Shown here: one piece after another, positions 1 to 5,526 of the stretch | Position numbering within the stretch: position 1 is the first letter of the stretch | Layout of the letters: each line of letters begins with the position of its first letter | From: Thiotrichales bacterium | GTDB lineage: Bacteria; Pseudomonadota; Gammaproteobacteria; Francisellales; CACEW01 | DNA length: 7,705 nt | Direction: 5' to 3' | NCBI GenBank assembly: GCA_947476405.1 | Contig: CANJQG010000066.1 | Span: 1 to 7,705, forward strand | Notes under the pieces: generated by a model | Seen by the model: only the letters and a program-made list of their open reading frames with translations | Database searches by the model: none | What the model was told of the DNA's origin: nothing | Position numbers and translations under genes: made by a program

Positions 1-30
1 AGGATTTTAGTGTTAAATAATGTTAATAGA

Positions 31-60
31 TTGATTTATATGGATTTAAGTCGATATTAT
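31..60 (+). promoter_or_regulatory. Possible sigma-70 promoter upstream of the dehydrogenase
   Basis: A TTGATT box at 31-36 and a TATTAT box at 55-60 are separated by 18 bases in a very AT-rich stretch (about 1-95). Transcription would start near 67, which would make the ancestral GTG at 62 leaderless or force a start further in. The match is by eye, and AT-rich DNA readily gives chance matches. No operator or riboswitch is visible beside it. Confidence 0.3.
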
Positions 61-61
61 A

Positions 62-184
62 GTGATACTTAAAAAAATTGCTTGATGTATTTTAGCTCGG
101 GAGTATATTGCGAAAAACAGGGCTACACGGCAAGAATTTCATCATCTGCGTAGTTATCCCTTGTTCCGTAGTGTACGGCCGTTT
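62..184 (+). pseudogene. Decayed 5' end of the D-2-hydroxyacid dehydrogenase gene
   Basis: Read in the frame starting at GTG 62, this stretch gives a protein-like sequence beginning MILKKIA. It then meets a TGA at 83-85 and continues through a segment ending YPLFRSVRPF, up to a TGA at 185-187. The next open frame (-1 relative to it) begins at the same place with IDEVKRAGGY and leads straight into the recognisable dehydrogenase. Joined, the pieces would give about 323 residues, the usual length of this family. The beginning resembles the first beta strand (KIA...) of the substrate-binding domain. I infer an ancestral N-terminus broken by one nonsense codon and one frameshift. A sequencing error could explain one lesion but is less likely to explain both. 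The reconstruction rests on reading the frames, not on an alignment. Confidence 0.5.
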
Positions 185-1032
185 TGATTGATGAGGTCAA
201 ACGTGCAGGAGGATATTCCCTGATTTCGATGCGCATTAATATTCCGTTTCCAGCTATATTAATTGAAGCATTAACGGCACCTGATTTGGATCAACCGCTT
301 AAAATTTTGGGTGAGGCTGGGAGCAATGTGACGCATATTGATCTTGCTGCGGCAACAAAATGCGGCGTTGCGGTGACCTATACCCCAGGCGCTAATGCCA
401 ATGGAGTGGCTGAATTTACCTTGACGCAAATATTTTGCTTGTTGCGCTCAGTCTGCGAATATAATCGGCTCTCACATGAAGGAATTTGGTCTAAGTATTT
501 AGTGCCGTCAGGAGAAGAAGTCAGCGGTAAAACATTGGGATTGATTGGCTTTGGCCCGATTGCGCAGGCACTCAGTGTTAAAGCGCAAGCCTTGGGAATG
601 AAGGTGATCGTGTATACGCGGACTCCAGACAAAACCCTGACAGGAGTTGAGTTTGTGCCTGATTTGGCCACTTTGTTGCAAAAAGCAAATATCGTTTCTT
701 TGCATCTCCCGCTCACGTCTGCAACCAAGGGTTTGATTGGCGAGAAGGAAATTGCTTTGATGCAGCCAGGCAGTTATCTTATCAACACCTCACGCGGTGG
801 GATTGTCGATGAAGTGGCCCTCGCGAAAGAATTGCAGAAACTTGATTCCAGATTGGCTGGTGTGGCTTTTGATGTCTTTGAGTTTGAAGAAGAGGGGCGC
901 TTTCGTACCCCATTACAGCATTGCAAAAATGCACTCTTAACGCCCCATGTTGCCGGTACGACAAATACTGCACTGACGAATGCAGCCGTGCAATTGGTCA
1001 AAAATATGAGGGCTATTTTGGAGAAGTGCTGA
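184..1032 (+). CDS. D-2-hydroxyacid dehydrogenase (NAD(P)-binding), N-terminally truncated
   Basis: Cytoplasmic oxidoreductase of the phosphoglycerate dehydrogenase/glyoxylate reductase superfamily, interconverting a 2-hydroxyacid and a 2-oxoacid. The nucleotide-binding motif GFGPIA lies at residues 122-127. The catalytic set is present: Arg204 in NTSRGG, Glu233 in FDVFE and His255 in LTPHVAG. After the second beta strand the sequence is VYTRT, with Arg rather than the Asp typical of NAD-specific enzymes, so NADP use is possible. The frame opens with a TTG at 184, after an in-frame TAG at 169-171. The next start is ATG at 229 (267 residues), with AGGAGGA at 207-213 rather far upstream. Either product lacks about 40 N-terminal residues of the substrate-binding domain, so activity is doubtful. 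The substrate is unknown. It lies 66 bases before the PrpF-like gene, which suggests a shared pathway. Confidence 0.85.
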   Translation: MIDEVKRAGGYSLISMRINIPFPAILIEALTAPDLDQPLKILGEAGSNVTHIDLAAATKCGVAVTYTPGANANGVAEFTLTQIFCLLRSVCEYNRLSHEGIWSKYLVPSGEEVSGKTLGLIGFGPIAQALSVKAQALGMKVIVYTRTPDKTLTGVEFVPDLATLLQKANIVSLHLPLTSATKGLIGEKEIALMQPGSYLINTSRGGIVDEVALAKELQKLDSRLAGVAFDVFEFEEEGRFRTPLQHCKNALLTPHVAGTTNTALTNAAVQLVKNMRAILEKC

Positions 1033-1098
1033 AATTTTAAAAATAATCTTTTTGTGATATCCTGAACGCCTCTTCAATAGGCTCATTCTGGAGATTCT

Positions 1099-2163
1099 AT
1101 GTCAAGCAAATTCACAAAAATCCCTGCATCATTGATCCGCGGCGGGACCAGCAAAGGCCTGTTTTTTAATGAAGCAGATTTGCCACCCGTAGGTGCAAAG
1201 CGAGACCAAGTATTGCTTTCAATCATGGGCAGTCCAGACCCGAGTAGTATGCAGTTGAATGGTGTCGGCGGAGGGATCTCAAGCACCAGCAAAGTGGCGT
1301 TGATTCAGAAATCTCAGCATCCTGGCATGGATGTCGATTATTTGTTTGGACAGGTTAGTTTGACGGAGCCGAAAGTTGATTGGGAAGGCAGTTGTGGTAA
1401 TCTCGCTGCAGCCGTTGGACTCTATGCGGTCAATTCAGGTTTGGTAAAAGCTAATCCAGACGGTTCAGCGCGTGTGCGGGTTTGGCAGGTTAATTTAGGC
1501 TATGAAATTTGTGTCAATATCCCTGCTGCAGATTGTAAAGACTTGATCTCCATTCCAGGTGTGCCAGGCGTAGGCTTGCCAATTTACGTGGGGTTTGTCG
1601 ATCCAAGCGGCGGCGAATCTTTATTGCCAGACAACCAGCCGATTCACCATTTGACTTTGCCCTCTGGAAAAACAATTCCCGTTACTTTAATTTTGGGCGC
1701 CAATCCCACCGTTTTTGTCAAAGCTGCTGACCTCGGTTTATCTGGTGAAGAAGTGCCTGCAGATATTGATTTTGAAAAGCTGGAGCCAGTGATTCATCAT
1801 CTGGGCAAACAGGGTGCTGAGATCATGAAGATTCCCTATAATGCCGCCGTGAGATTAGCGTGGTTAGCCCCGTCAACGAATCCTGACATCAGCCTGTATA
1901 GTCGCATTTCAACCGAGGGTCGCGTTCATCATGCACATACGGGAACGGGTGCGATTAATCTGGCTTGTGCGGCGAGGATTCCTGGAACCATTCCTTTTCA
2001 AATCGTAAAAGATCAGAACCGCGCAGTGAGTATCAGTCATCCCACGGGTATTATGCAGGTGGATGCGAAAGTGGTCTGTGATGCTTCAGGGAAATGGATA
2101 GCGCAGAGTTCAGGTTTTGTCAGGACGGCCAAAATTATTATGGTGGGAGAGGCTTATGTCTAA
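1099..2163 (+). CDS. PrpF/DUF453-family isomerase (2-methylaconitate isomerase-like)
   Basis: 354 residues matching the PrpF family along its length, in the diaminopimelate-epimerase fold. Known members isomerise 2-methylaconitate (PrpF), 4-oxalomesaconate (GalD) or related unsaturated tricarboxylates by proton transfer, without cofactor. Visible signatures are IRGGTSKG (13-20), MGSPDP (43-48), GGGISSTSK (57-65), DYLFGQV (80-86) and GSCGNLAAAVG (97-107). Lys65 and Cys99 sit where the catalytic Lys and Cys of characterised PrpF lie. The second half has HAHTGTGAINLACA followed by IPGT. It is a little shorter than typical PrpF (about 390). The start is supported by GGAG at 1090-1093, five bases before ATG. 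No prpB, prpC, prpD or acnD is visible, so the methylcitrate role is not supported and I give no gene symbol. It is coupled to the next gene by an overlap. Confidence 0.9.
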   Translation: MSSKFTKIPASLIRGGTSKGLFFNEADLPPVGAKRDQVLLSIMGSPDPSSMQLNGVGGGISSTSKVALIQKSQHPGMDVDYLFGQVSLTEPKVDWEGSCGNLAAAVGLYAVNSGLVKANPDGSARVRVWQVNLGYEICVNIPAADCKDLISIPGVPGVGLPIYVGFVDPSGGESLLPDNQPIHHLTLPSGKTIPVTLILGANPTVFVKAADLGLSGEEVPADIDFEKLEPVIHHLGKQGAEIMKIPYNAAVRLAWLAPSTNPDISLYSRISTEGRVHHAHTGTGAINLACAARIPGTIPFQIVKDQNRAVSISHPTGIMQVDAKVVCDASGKWIAQSSGFVRTAKIIMVGEAYV

Positions 2164-2467
2164 AACACTTCCCTATTACGCAGTAATCTTTACTTCAGAG
2201 CGAACAGAGGGTGACCAGGGCTACGATGAAATGGCTGAGCACATGTTCAGCCTGGCATCACAGCAACCAGGATTTATAGGCGTAGAGTCAGCGCGAGAAA
2301 AAATCGGCATTACGGTTTCATACTGGAAGACTTTAGAGGATATTGCTCGATGGAAAGCACAAGTAGATCACCAGGCAGCGCAACGGCAAGGTAAACAGAT
2401 ATGGTACTCGCACTATACGGTCAGAATCTGTAAGGTAGAACGGGAATATAGTTTCAATCTAAAATAA
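2156..2467 (+). CDS. Antibiotic biosynthesis monooxygenase (ABM) fold protein
   Basis: A 103-residue single-domain protein of the dimeric alpha/beta-barrel ABM superfamily. Members include cofactor-less quinone-forming monooxygenases and haem-degrading enzymes, but this subfamily has no fixed function. Recognisable stretches are YYAVIFTSERTEGDQGY (7-23), QQPGFIGVESAR (36-47), ITVSYWKTLEDIARWK (52-67), His72 in the helix that follows, and WYSHYTVRICKVEREY near the C-terminus. The chosen ATG overlaps the end of the prpF-like gene (ATGTCTAA, 8 bases) and has GGGAG about ten bases upstream. An upstream in-frame ATG at 2117 would add 13 unrelated residues and lies well inside prpF. The overlap indicates translational coupling. 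Its role beside the isomerase, for example oxidation of a pathway intermediate, is inference. Confidence 0.85.
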   Translation: MSKTLPYYAVIFTSERTEGDQGYDEMAEHMFSLASQQPGFIGVESAREKIGITVSYWKTLEDIARWKAQVDHQAAQRQGKQIWYSHYTVRICKVEREYSFNLK

Positions 2468-2478
2468 AGGAGTTATCA

Positions 2479-3408
2479 ATGTTGTCAAATAAAATACCAC
2501 AGTTGCTTTTTTTTGGCCGTTCACAAGTCAAGCATTTTGCAACAGTGGCGGCTAAAAAAACGCTACCTTTGTATCAGGAAATAGCAAAGCGCTATGGCTT
2601 GGATCCAACGCTGACCTCTCGCATCGAAGAGGAAGCAAGGGCACATGCTCGAGATCATGAGGTTTATCAGATTGAAAATCCTTTTAGGTCCCTTAAATCT
2701 TTTGATGAATGGCATGGATATTTGCTGCGAAAACACTCTTTAAAATACGCTGTAATTCGAGATGTGGGCGAAAAGCACTGTATTTTTGGTCTGGAGAGGC
2801 TGCCTTTAGAAGACTTCAATGGTCTAGGCACGTGGGGTCATGATTCAGACGTATTGTTTGAAAAATCACATTTCCTAAGGCATCGCTCTCATCCCGCTCA
2901 TGAACTTAAATTGAGGCGTGACTTATTTACAGGCTTGCTCCTGAGGGCGCAATTGAATTCTTTCCTGTTGAATGGTGTTCTGCCAGGGCGTAGAGAAGAA
3001 CGCAGGTTGGTGGAATCTTCGGATGGGAGATTGTGGGATTTATTGGAACGCTTAGATGAAGCTGAGCTGACTCCGGCAAAGTACCAACTTTCAGACTCTA
3101 TCATTGCTGCTGCTTTTGCCCATTATGCTAACAAATATCACGAGTATTCACGTGGTGGATTTGAGGCGTATCTGCACACTCATAAAAATATTGTTGATCG
3201 CTTAGCATCCTATGGCCTCGTTGTTGCAGATGATCGGATGTCGATGAACGAAGTAAAGAGCTTCGATGGTCAGCTTCTTTTAAAAGGGTTGGAGGAGGGG
3301 CGCCTCTTACCGTATTCACAGGATGAGTTGTTTAATATGGTGCGGGAGTTTATAGCACCACGCCCAGCAGTGCTACAAACAAAAATTGATTATGCGCCGG
3401 GAATGTAA
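2479..3408 (+). CDS. Uncharacterised 309-residue protein
   Basis: I do not recognise this protein. A strong AAGGAG site seven bases before ATG, and only 11 bases after the ABM stop, show it is a real gene in the same transcript. It looks soluble: no signal peptide or clear membrane segment, and many charged residues. The N-terminus (about 1-30) is basic with alternating hydrophobic residues (LLFFGRSQVKHF). A charged, probably helical stretch follows around 45-62 (EEEARAHARDHE). A His-rich part at 131-141 (HFLRHRSHPAH) runs into RRDLFTGLLLR. A long Arg-rich charged region around 168-195 and an aromatic stretch (HYANKYHEYSRGGFEAYLHTH, in two parts, about 215-235) come next. No P-loop, helix-turn-helix or protease motif stands out. 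Its position before a HIT-family gene suggests a joint role, but nothing fixes the function. Confidence 0.8.
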   Translation: MLSNKIPQLLFFGRSQVKHFATVAAKKTLPLYQEIAKRYGLDPTLTSRIEEEARAHARDHEVYQIENPFRSLKSFDEWHGYLLRKHSLKYAVIRDVGEKHCIFGLERLPLEDFNGLGTWGHDSDVLFEKSHFLRHRSHPAHELKLRRDLFTGLLLRAQLNSFLLNGVLPGRREERRLVESSDGRLWDLLERLDEAELTPAKYQLSDSIIAAAFAHYANKYHEYSRGGFEAYLHTHKNIVDRLASYGLVVADDRMSMNEVKSFDGQLLLKGLEEGRLLPYSQDELFNMVREFIAPRPAVLQTKIDYAPGM

Positions 3409-3422
3409 GCATTCGTAAAAAT

Positions 3423-3427
3423 GGAGG
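3423..3427 (+). promoter_or_regulatory. Shine-Dalgarno site that fixes the HIT gene start
   Basis: GGAGG lies five bases before the ATG at 3433 and inside the first codons of the longer reading frame starting at 3421. That spacing favours 3433 as the true start. The 3421 ATG has no comparable site upstream. Confidence 0.65.
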
Positions 3428-3432
3428 GGGCG

Positions 3433-3867
3433 ATGTCAATATGTCAAACATGTGAAATGGTCGATACCTTGGCATCTCCCTTTGTTATTTATCAGGATGA
3501 TTTATTGATTCTTTCTCACTGCGTAGATATGAATGTTCCAGGCTATTTGATTCTCTCTCCAGTACGGCATCTTGTTCGCTACGATGATTTAACTGATAAC
3601 GAGGCTGTCAGCTTGGCATTGCTTTTAAAACGTGCCGTGCATGCTGTATCACAGCTGGTAGGAGTCGAGAAGGTGTACCTGCTCAATTTAGGTGAATTAA
3701 CAGAGCATGTTCACTTCCATATTTTTCCACGCTATGGTGGAATGTGCGACGATCTTAATGCGAAAAATGAGAAAGGGGTTATCGATGGCGCTTTGTTATT
3801 TAGTCAGGCACGCAAAGCCTATAAGGTTATTGATGTTTTATGGATCAATGGTTTGTCAAACAATTAG
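3433..3867 (+). CDS. HIT-family (histidine triad) nucleotide-binding protein
   Basis: A 144-residue HIT-superfamily protein. These cytoplasmic enzymes hydrolyse or transfer nucleoside monophosphates from substrates such as dinucleoside polyphosphates or adenylated compounds, through a histidine-AMP intermediate. The defining triad is HVHFHIF at 92-98, with His92, His94 and His96; the middle histidine of the triad region is the usual nucleophile. LLNLGELTEHVHFH matches the family's N-G/H-x-H-x-H block. An N-terminal Cys4-x-x-Cys7 resembles the zinc-binding pair of many HIT proteins. LILSPVRHLVRYDDLTDNE (40-57) fits the region before the central helix. It begins 24 bases after the unknown gene and is the last gene of the plus-strand block. 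The substrate cannot be told from sequence. Confidence 0.85.
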   Translation: MSICQTCEMVDTLASPFVIYQDDLLILSHCVDMNVPGYLILSPVRHLVRYDDLTDNEAVSLALLLKRAVHAVSQLVGVEKVYLLNLGELTEHVHFHIFPRYGGMCDDLNAKNEKGVIDGALLFSQARKAYKVIDVLWINGLSNN

Positions 3868-3892
3868 CAGAGCTTCATGACGAGTCACCTTT

Positions 3893-3927
3893 AAATGGCG
3901 CACCTCGAGAGGCTAGGCCCATTTTTT
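3893..3927 (+). terminator. Possible terminator between the HIT and MarR genes
   Basis: AAATGG (3893-3898) can pair with CCATTT (3919-3924). A smaller CCTC/GAGG pairing lies inside the loop, and the right arm runs into a T6 tract (3922-3927). It sits in the 63-base gap between convergent genes, where a terminator is expected. The stem is AT-rich and the loop large, so the call is weak. Confidence 0.3.
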
Positions 3928-3930
3928 CAT

Positions 3931-4401
3931 TTAACCCATTTCTGCAACGCTAATCAGCCATTGCTTGATGATAGTTTCCTCTGATTTTGAGAGGCCTCCT
4001 GTCAAGCTTTTTTGAAAGGCATCGACGCGCTTGCTGCACAGTGTCAGTATCTTTTTGCCAGCAGGAGTTAAATCGAGATGCTGAATTCGGCCATGAATCG
4101 CGTGCGGGCGGCTACTCAGGGCCTCCATGCGTTTCAAATTCTTCACAATCACGGAGATGGTTTGCGGTGTCAATAAACACATGCGTGCCAAATCTGCGTT
4201 TGAAATTCCAGGGTACAGAGACAGTACTTTTAAGACTGAATATTGCGGCAGTGTGACGTGTAGATCGCTCAAAAGTTTTTCGATTTCGGTGCAATGTGTG
4301 GTGCTGGCTTGGCGTAATAGGTAACCGATTGGGGCGTCCATTCCCCTTAATCCATCACCAGCTTGAGGGATTTTGATATCTGATAAAATGAGATCGCGCA
4401 T
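3931..4401 (-). CDS. MarR-family transcriptional regulator
   Basis: A 156-residue dimeric winged-helix regulator of the MarR family, usually a repressor released by small phenolic or oxidising ligands. The DNA-binding domain spans about 52-118: LPQYSVLKVLSLYPGISNADLARMC, in two parts, holds helices 2-3, the recognition helix is near TPQTISVIVKNLKRM (78-92), and the wing region leads to LDLTPAGKK (109-117). The wing has HGR where many members have DRR. Flanking helices (22-48 and 125-153) would form the dimer interface. Cys37, Cys75 and Cys122 are present, but redox sensing cannot be claimed. It is divergent from the acetyltransferase pair, the usual arrangement for a MarR protein controlling its neighbours and itself. 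The start at 4401 has only a weak ribosome site. An alternative ATG (Met21) has a purine-rich tract too close to it. Confidence 0.88.
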   Translation of the reverse strand: MRDLILSDIKIPQAGDGLRGMDAPIGYLLRQASTTHCTEIEKLLSDLHVTLPQYSVLKVLSLYPGISNADLARMCLLTPQTISVIVKNLKRMEALSSRPHAIHGRIQHLDLTPAGKKILTLCSKRVDAFQKSLTGGLSKSEETIIKQWLISVAEMG

Positions 4402-4434
4402 TGCTTCGTACTCACTGATGATGTCTGTGTTTTG

Positions 4435-4462
4435 ATAATAGCAGACTGGGATCTTGATTCAA
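4435..4462 (-). promoter_or_regulatory. Probable promoter of the MarR gene
   Basis: On the minus strand, TTGAAT (4462-4457) and TATTAT (4440-4435) are 16 bases apart, with TGC directly before the -10 giving an extended TGn motif. Transcription would start near 4428, about 27 bases before the ATG. This is the best sigma-70 match in the window, but it was found by eye. Confidence 0.5.
4454..4462. promoter_or_regulatory. Candidate MarR operator (TTGATTCAA)
   Basis: TTGA-T-TCAA is a perfect 4-base inverted repeat around one central base. It overlaps the -35 boxes of both predicted divergent promoters. MarR proteins often bind short palindromes with TTG...CAA ends over promoters. The site is shorter than usual (16-20 bases), so it may be only the core, or chance. 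Confidence 0.35.
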
Positions 4463-4482
4463 ATAGTTCATTCAGCCATACT
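4454..4482 (+). promoter_or_regulatory. Possible promoter of the acetyltransferase pair
   Basis: TTGATT (4454-4459) and CATACT (4477-4482) are spaced by 17 bases, each matching four of six consensus positions. The start of transcription would be near 4489, leaving a leader of almost 60 bases before ATG 4547. It faces the minus-strand MarR promoter and shares its -35 region. Confidence 0.35.
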
Positions 4483-4546
4483 GATCACCGCCAGACTCAA
4501 ATATTGCGGTAGCGTTTGGGTGCTATGAGTGTTTATAGGGGAAAAG

Positions 4547-5029
4547 ATGTCAGAATTAGAAGTTCGTTTTGCTGAAGAAAAAGATATTCTATTAATCTTG
4601 CGATTTATTAAGGAATTAGCTGATTATGAAAAGTGCTTAGATCAAGTCGTGGCAACAGAAGAGGTCTTGCGCGAAGGCCTATTCGGTACTCGTAGAAATG
4701 CCGAGGTCATTTTAGCGTATTGGCAGAATAAGCCGGTGGGCTTTGCCTTATTTTTCCATAACTTTTCAACTTTCTTGGGGCGTCCAGGCTTGTATCTGGA
4801 AGATCTCTACATCGTGCCAGAAGCCAGAGGTCAAGGTTTTGGTAAAACTTTGATGATTCACCTCGCCAAGCTGGCCAAAGAAAGAAATTGTGGCCGTTTT
4901 GAATGGTGGGTTTTGGATTGGAATGAGCCTGCAATAGAGTTTTATCATTCACTGGGCGCCATTCCAATGTCAGAATGGACTGTGCAGCGCGTGACGGGTG
5001 AGGCTTTAGATCGTTTGGCAGCCCAATGA
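4547..5029 (+). CDS. GNAT N-acetyltransferase, SSAT/diamine acetyltransferase-like
   Basis: A 160-residue GNAT enzyme that closely resembles the spermidine/spermine N1-acetyltransferase and thialysine acetyltransferase group. These transfer acetyl from acetyl-CoA to a primary amine of polyamines or amino-acid analogues. Visible marks are FIKELADYEK (20-29), STFLGRPGLYLEDLYIVPEA (74-93), the acetyl-CoA motif RGQGFGK (94-100), WWVLDWNEPAIEFYHSLGA, in two parts (120-138), and Tyr133 at the place of the SSAT general acid. Chosen ATG 4547 follows AGGGG (4537-4541) by five bases. A GTG at 4529 would add six residues, which include that ribosome site. It overlaps the next gene by four bases and diverges from the MarR gene, which may repress it. 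The exact amine substrate is unknown. Confidence 0.88.
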   Translation: MSELEVRFAEEKDILLILRFIKELADYEKCLDQVVATEEVLREGLFGTRRNAEVILAYWQNKPVGFALFFHNFSTFLGRPGLYLEDLYIVPEARGQGFGKTLMIHLAKLAKERNCGRFEWWVLDWNEPAIEFYHSLGAIPMSEWTVQRVTGEALDRLAAQ

Positions 5030-5526
5030 TGGTCATTTTGCAAGAGCCTCAACAGATAGATCAAGAGATGTTTATTGCAACGATGCAAGCCAGTCAATCC
5101 CTGCATCACCCGTGGGTCAATCCCCCAAAAACAGCAGAAGCCTTTGAGGCTTATTTCCTGCGATATCAGCAAGACAATCAAAAAAGTTATTGGGTCATTG
5201 AAGAGGCAAGCGGCGCGCTGGTGGGTGTGTTTAATCTCAACGAAATCGTCCGTGGCTTATTTCAAAATGCGTTTATGGGGTATTATGCTGTGAGTCCGCA
5301 TCAAGGCAAAGGCTATATGAGTGCAGGACTGAAACTGGTTTTGAAAAAAGCTTTTGGTGAGCTGGGATTGCATCGTCTGGAAGCAAATATCCAGCCAGAA
5401 AATAAGGCTTCAATTGAATTAGTGCGCCGTAATGGTTTTCGGTTGGAGGGCTACTCGTCGCGCTATTTAAAGATCAATGAAGTCTGGTGTGATCATGAGC
5501 GTTGGGCGATTACGGCTGAGGATTAG
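5026..5526 (+). CDS. GNAT N-acetyltransferase, RimJ/RimL-like
   Basis: A 166-residue GNAT of the RimJ/RimL type, whose characterised members acetylate N-termini of ribosomal proteins S5 and L12. Many relatives act on other amines or antibiotics. Family marks are SLHHPWVNPP (25-34), GYYAVSPHQGKGYMSAGL (85-102) with the acetyl-CoA loop QGKGYM, LGLHRLEANIQPENKASIEL, in two parts (113-132), and VRRNGFRLEGYSSRYLKING-like end (133-150, actually ending INEVW). It starts with ATG at 5026 inside the TGA of the SSAT-like gene (ATGATG; a second ATG follows at once), so translation is coupled. It is slightly shorter than E. coli RimJ. Its last 17 bases overlap the end of the opposing methyltransferase gene. 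I would not assign ribosomal substrate from sequence alone. Confidence 0.87.
   Translation: MMVILQEPQQIDQEMFIATMQASQSLHHPWVNPPKTAEAFEAYFLRYQQDNQKSYWVIEEASGALVGVFNLNEIVRGLFQNAFMGYYAVSPHQGKGYMSAGLKLVLKKAFGELGLHRLEANIQPENKASIELVRRNGFRLEGYSSRYLKINEVWCDHERWAITAED

Noticed and set aside
166..187. Hairpin CCGTA-GTG-TACGG followed by TTTT, as a terminator
   Set aside because: The stem is only five pairs, the T run is four bases, and it lies inside the coding-like remnant of the dehydrogenase, so chance or codon sequence explains it.
378..728. Antisense open frame inside the dehydrogenase gene
   Set aside because: It is opposite a gene with clear catalytic motifs, has no recognisable family or ribosome site, and is best seen as a shadow. 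The same holds for other antisense frames within the annotated genes.
1033..1098. A separate promoter for the prpF-like gene (TTGTGA at 1052-1057)
   Set aside because: No acceptable -10 box lies at the right distance; the stretch is just AT-rich. Read-through from upstream remains possible.
2117..2155. Longer ABM protein starting at 2117
   Set aside because: The extra 13 residues are out of keeping with the family and lie deep inside prpF; ATG 2156 has a better ribosome site and the usual coupling overlap.
3421..3432. HIT protein starting at 3421
   Set aside because: The extra codons are themselves the Shine-Dalgarno site for ATG 3433, and the protein fits better from 3433.
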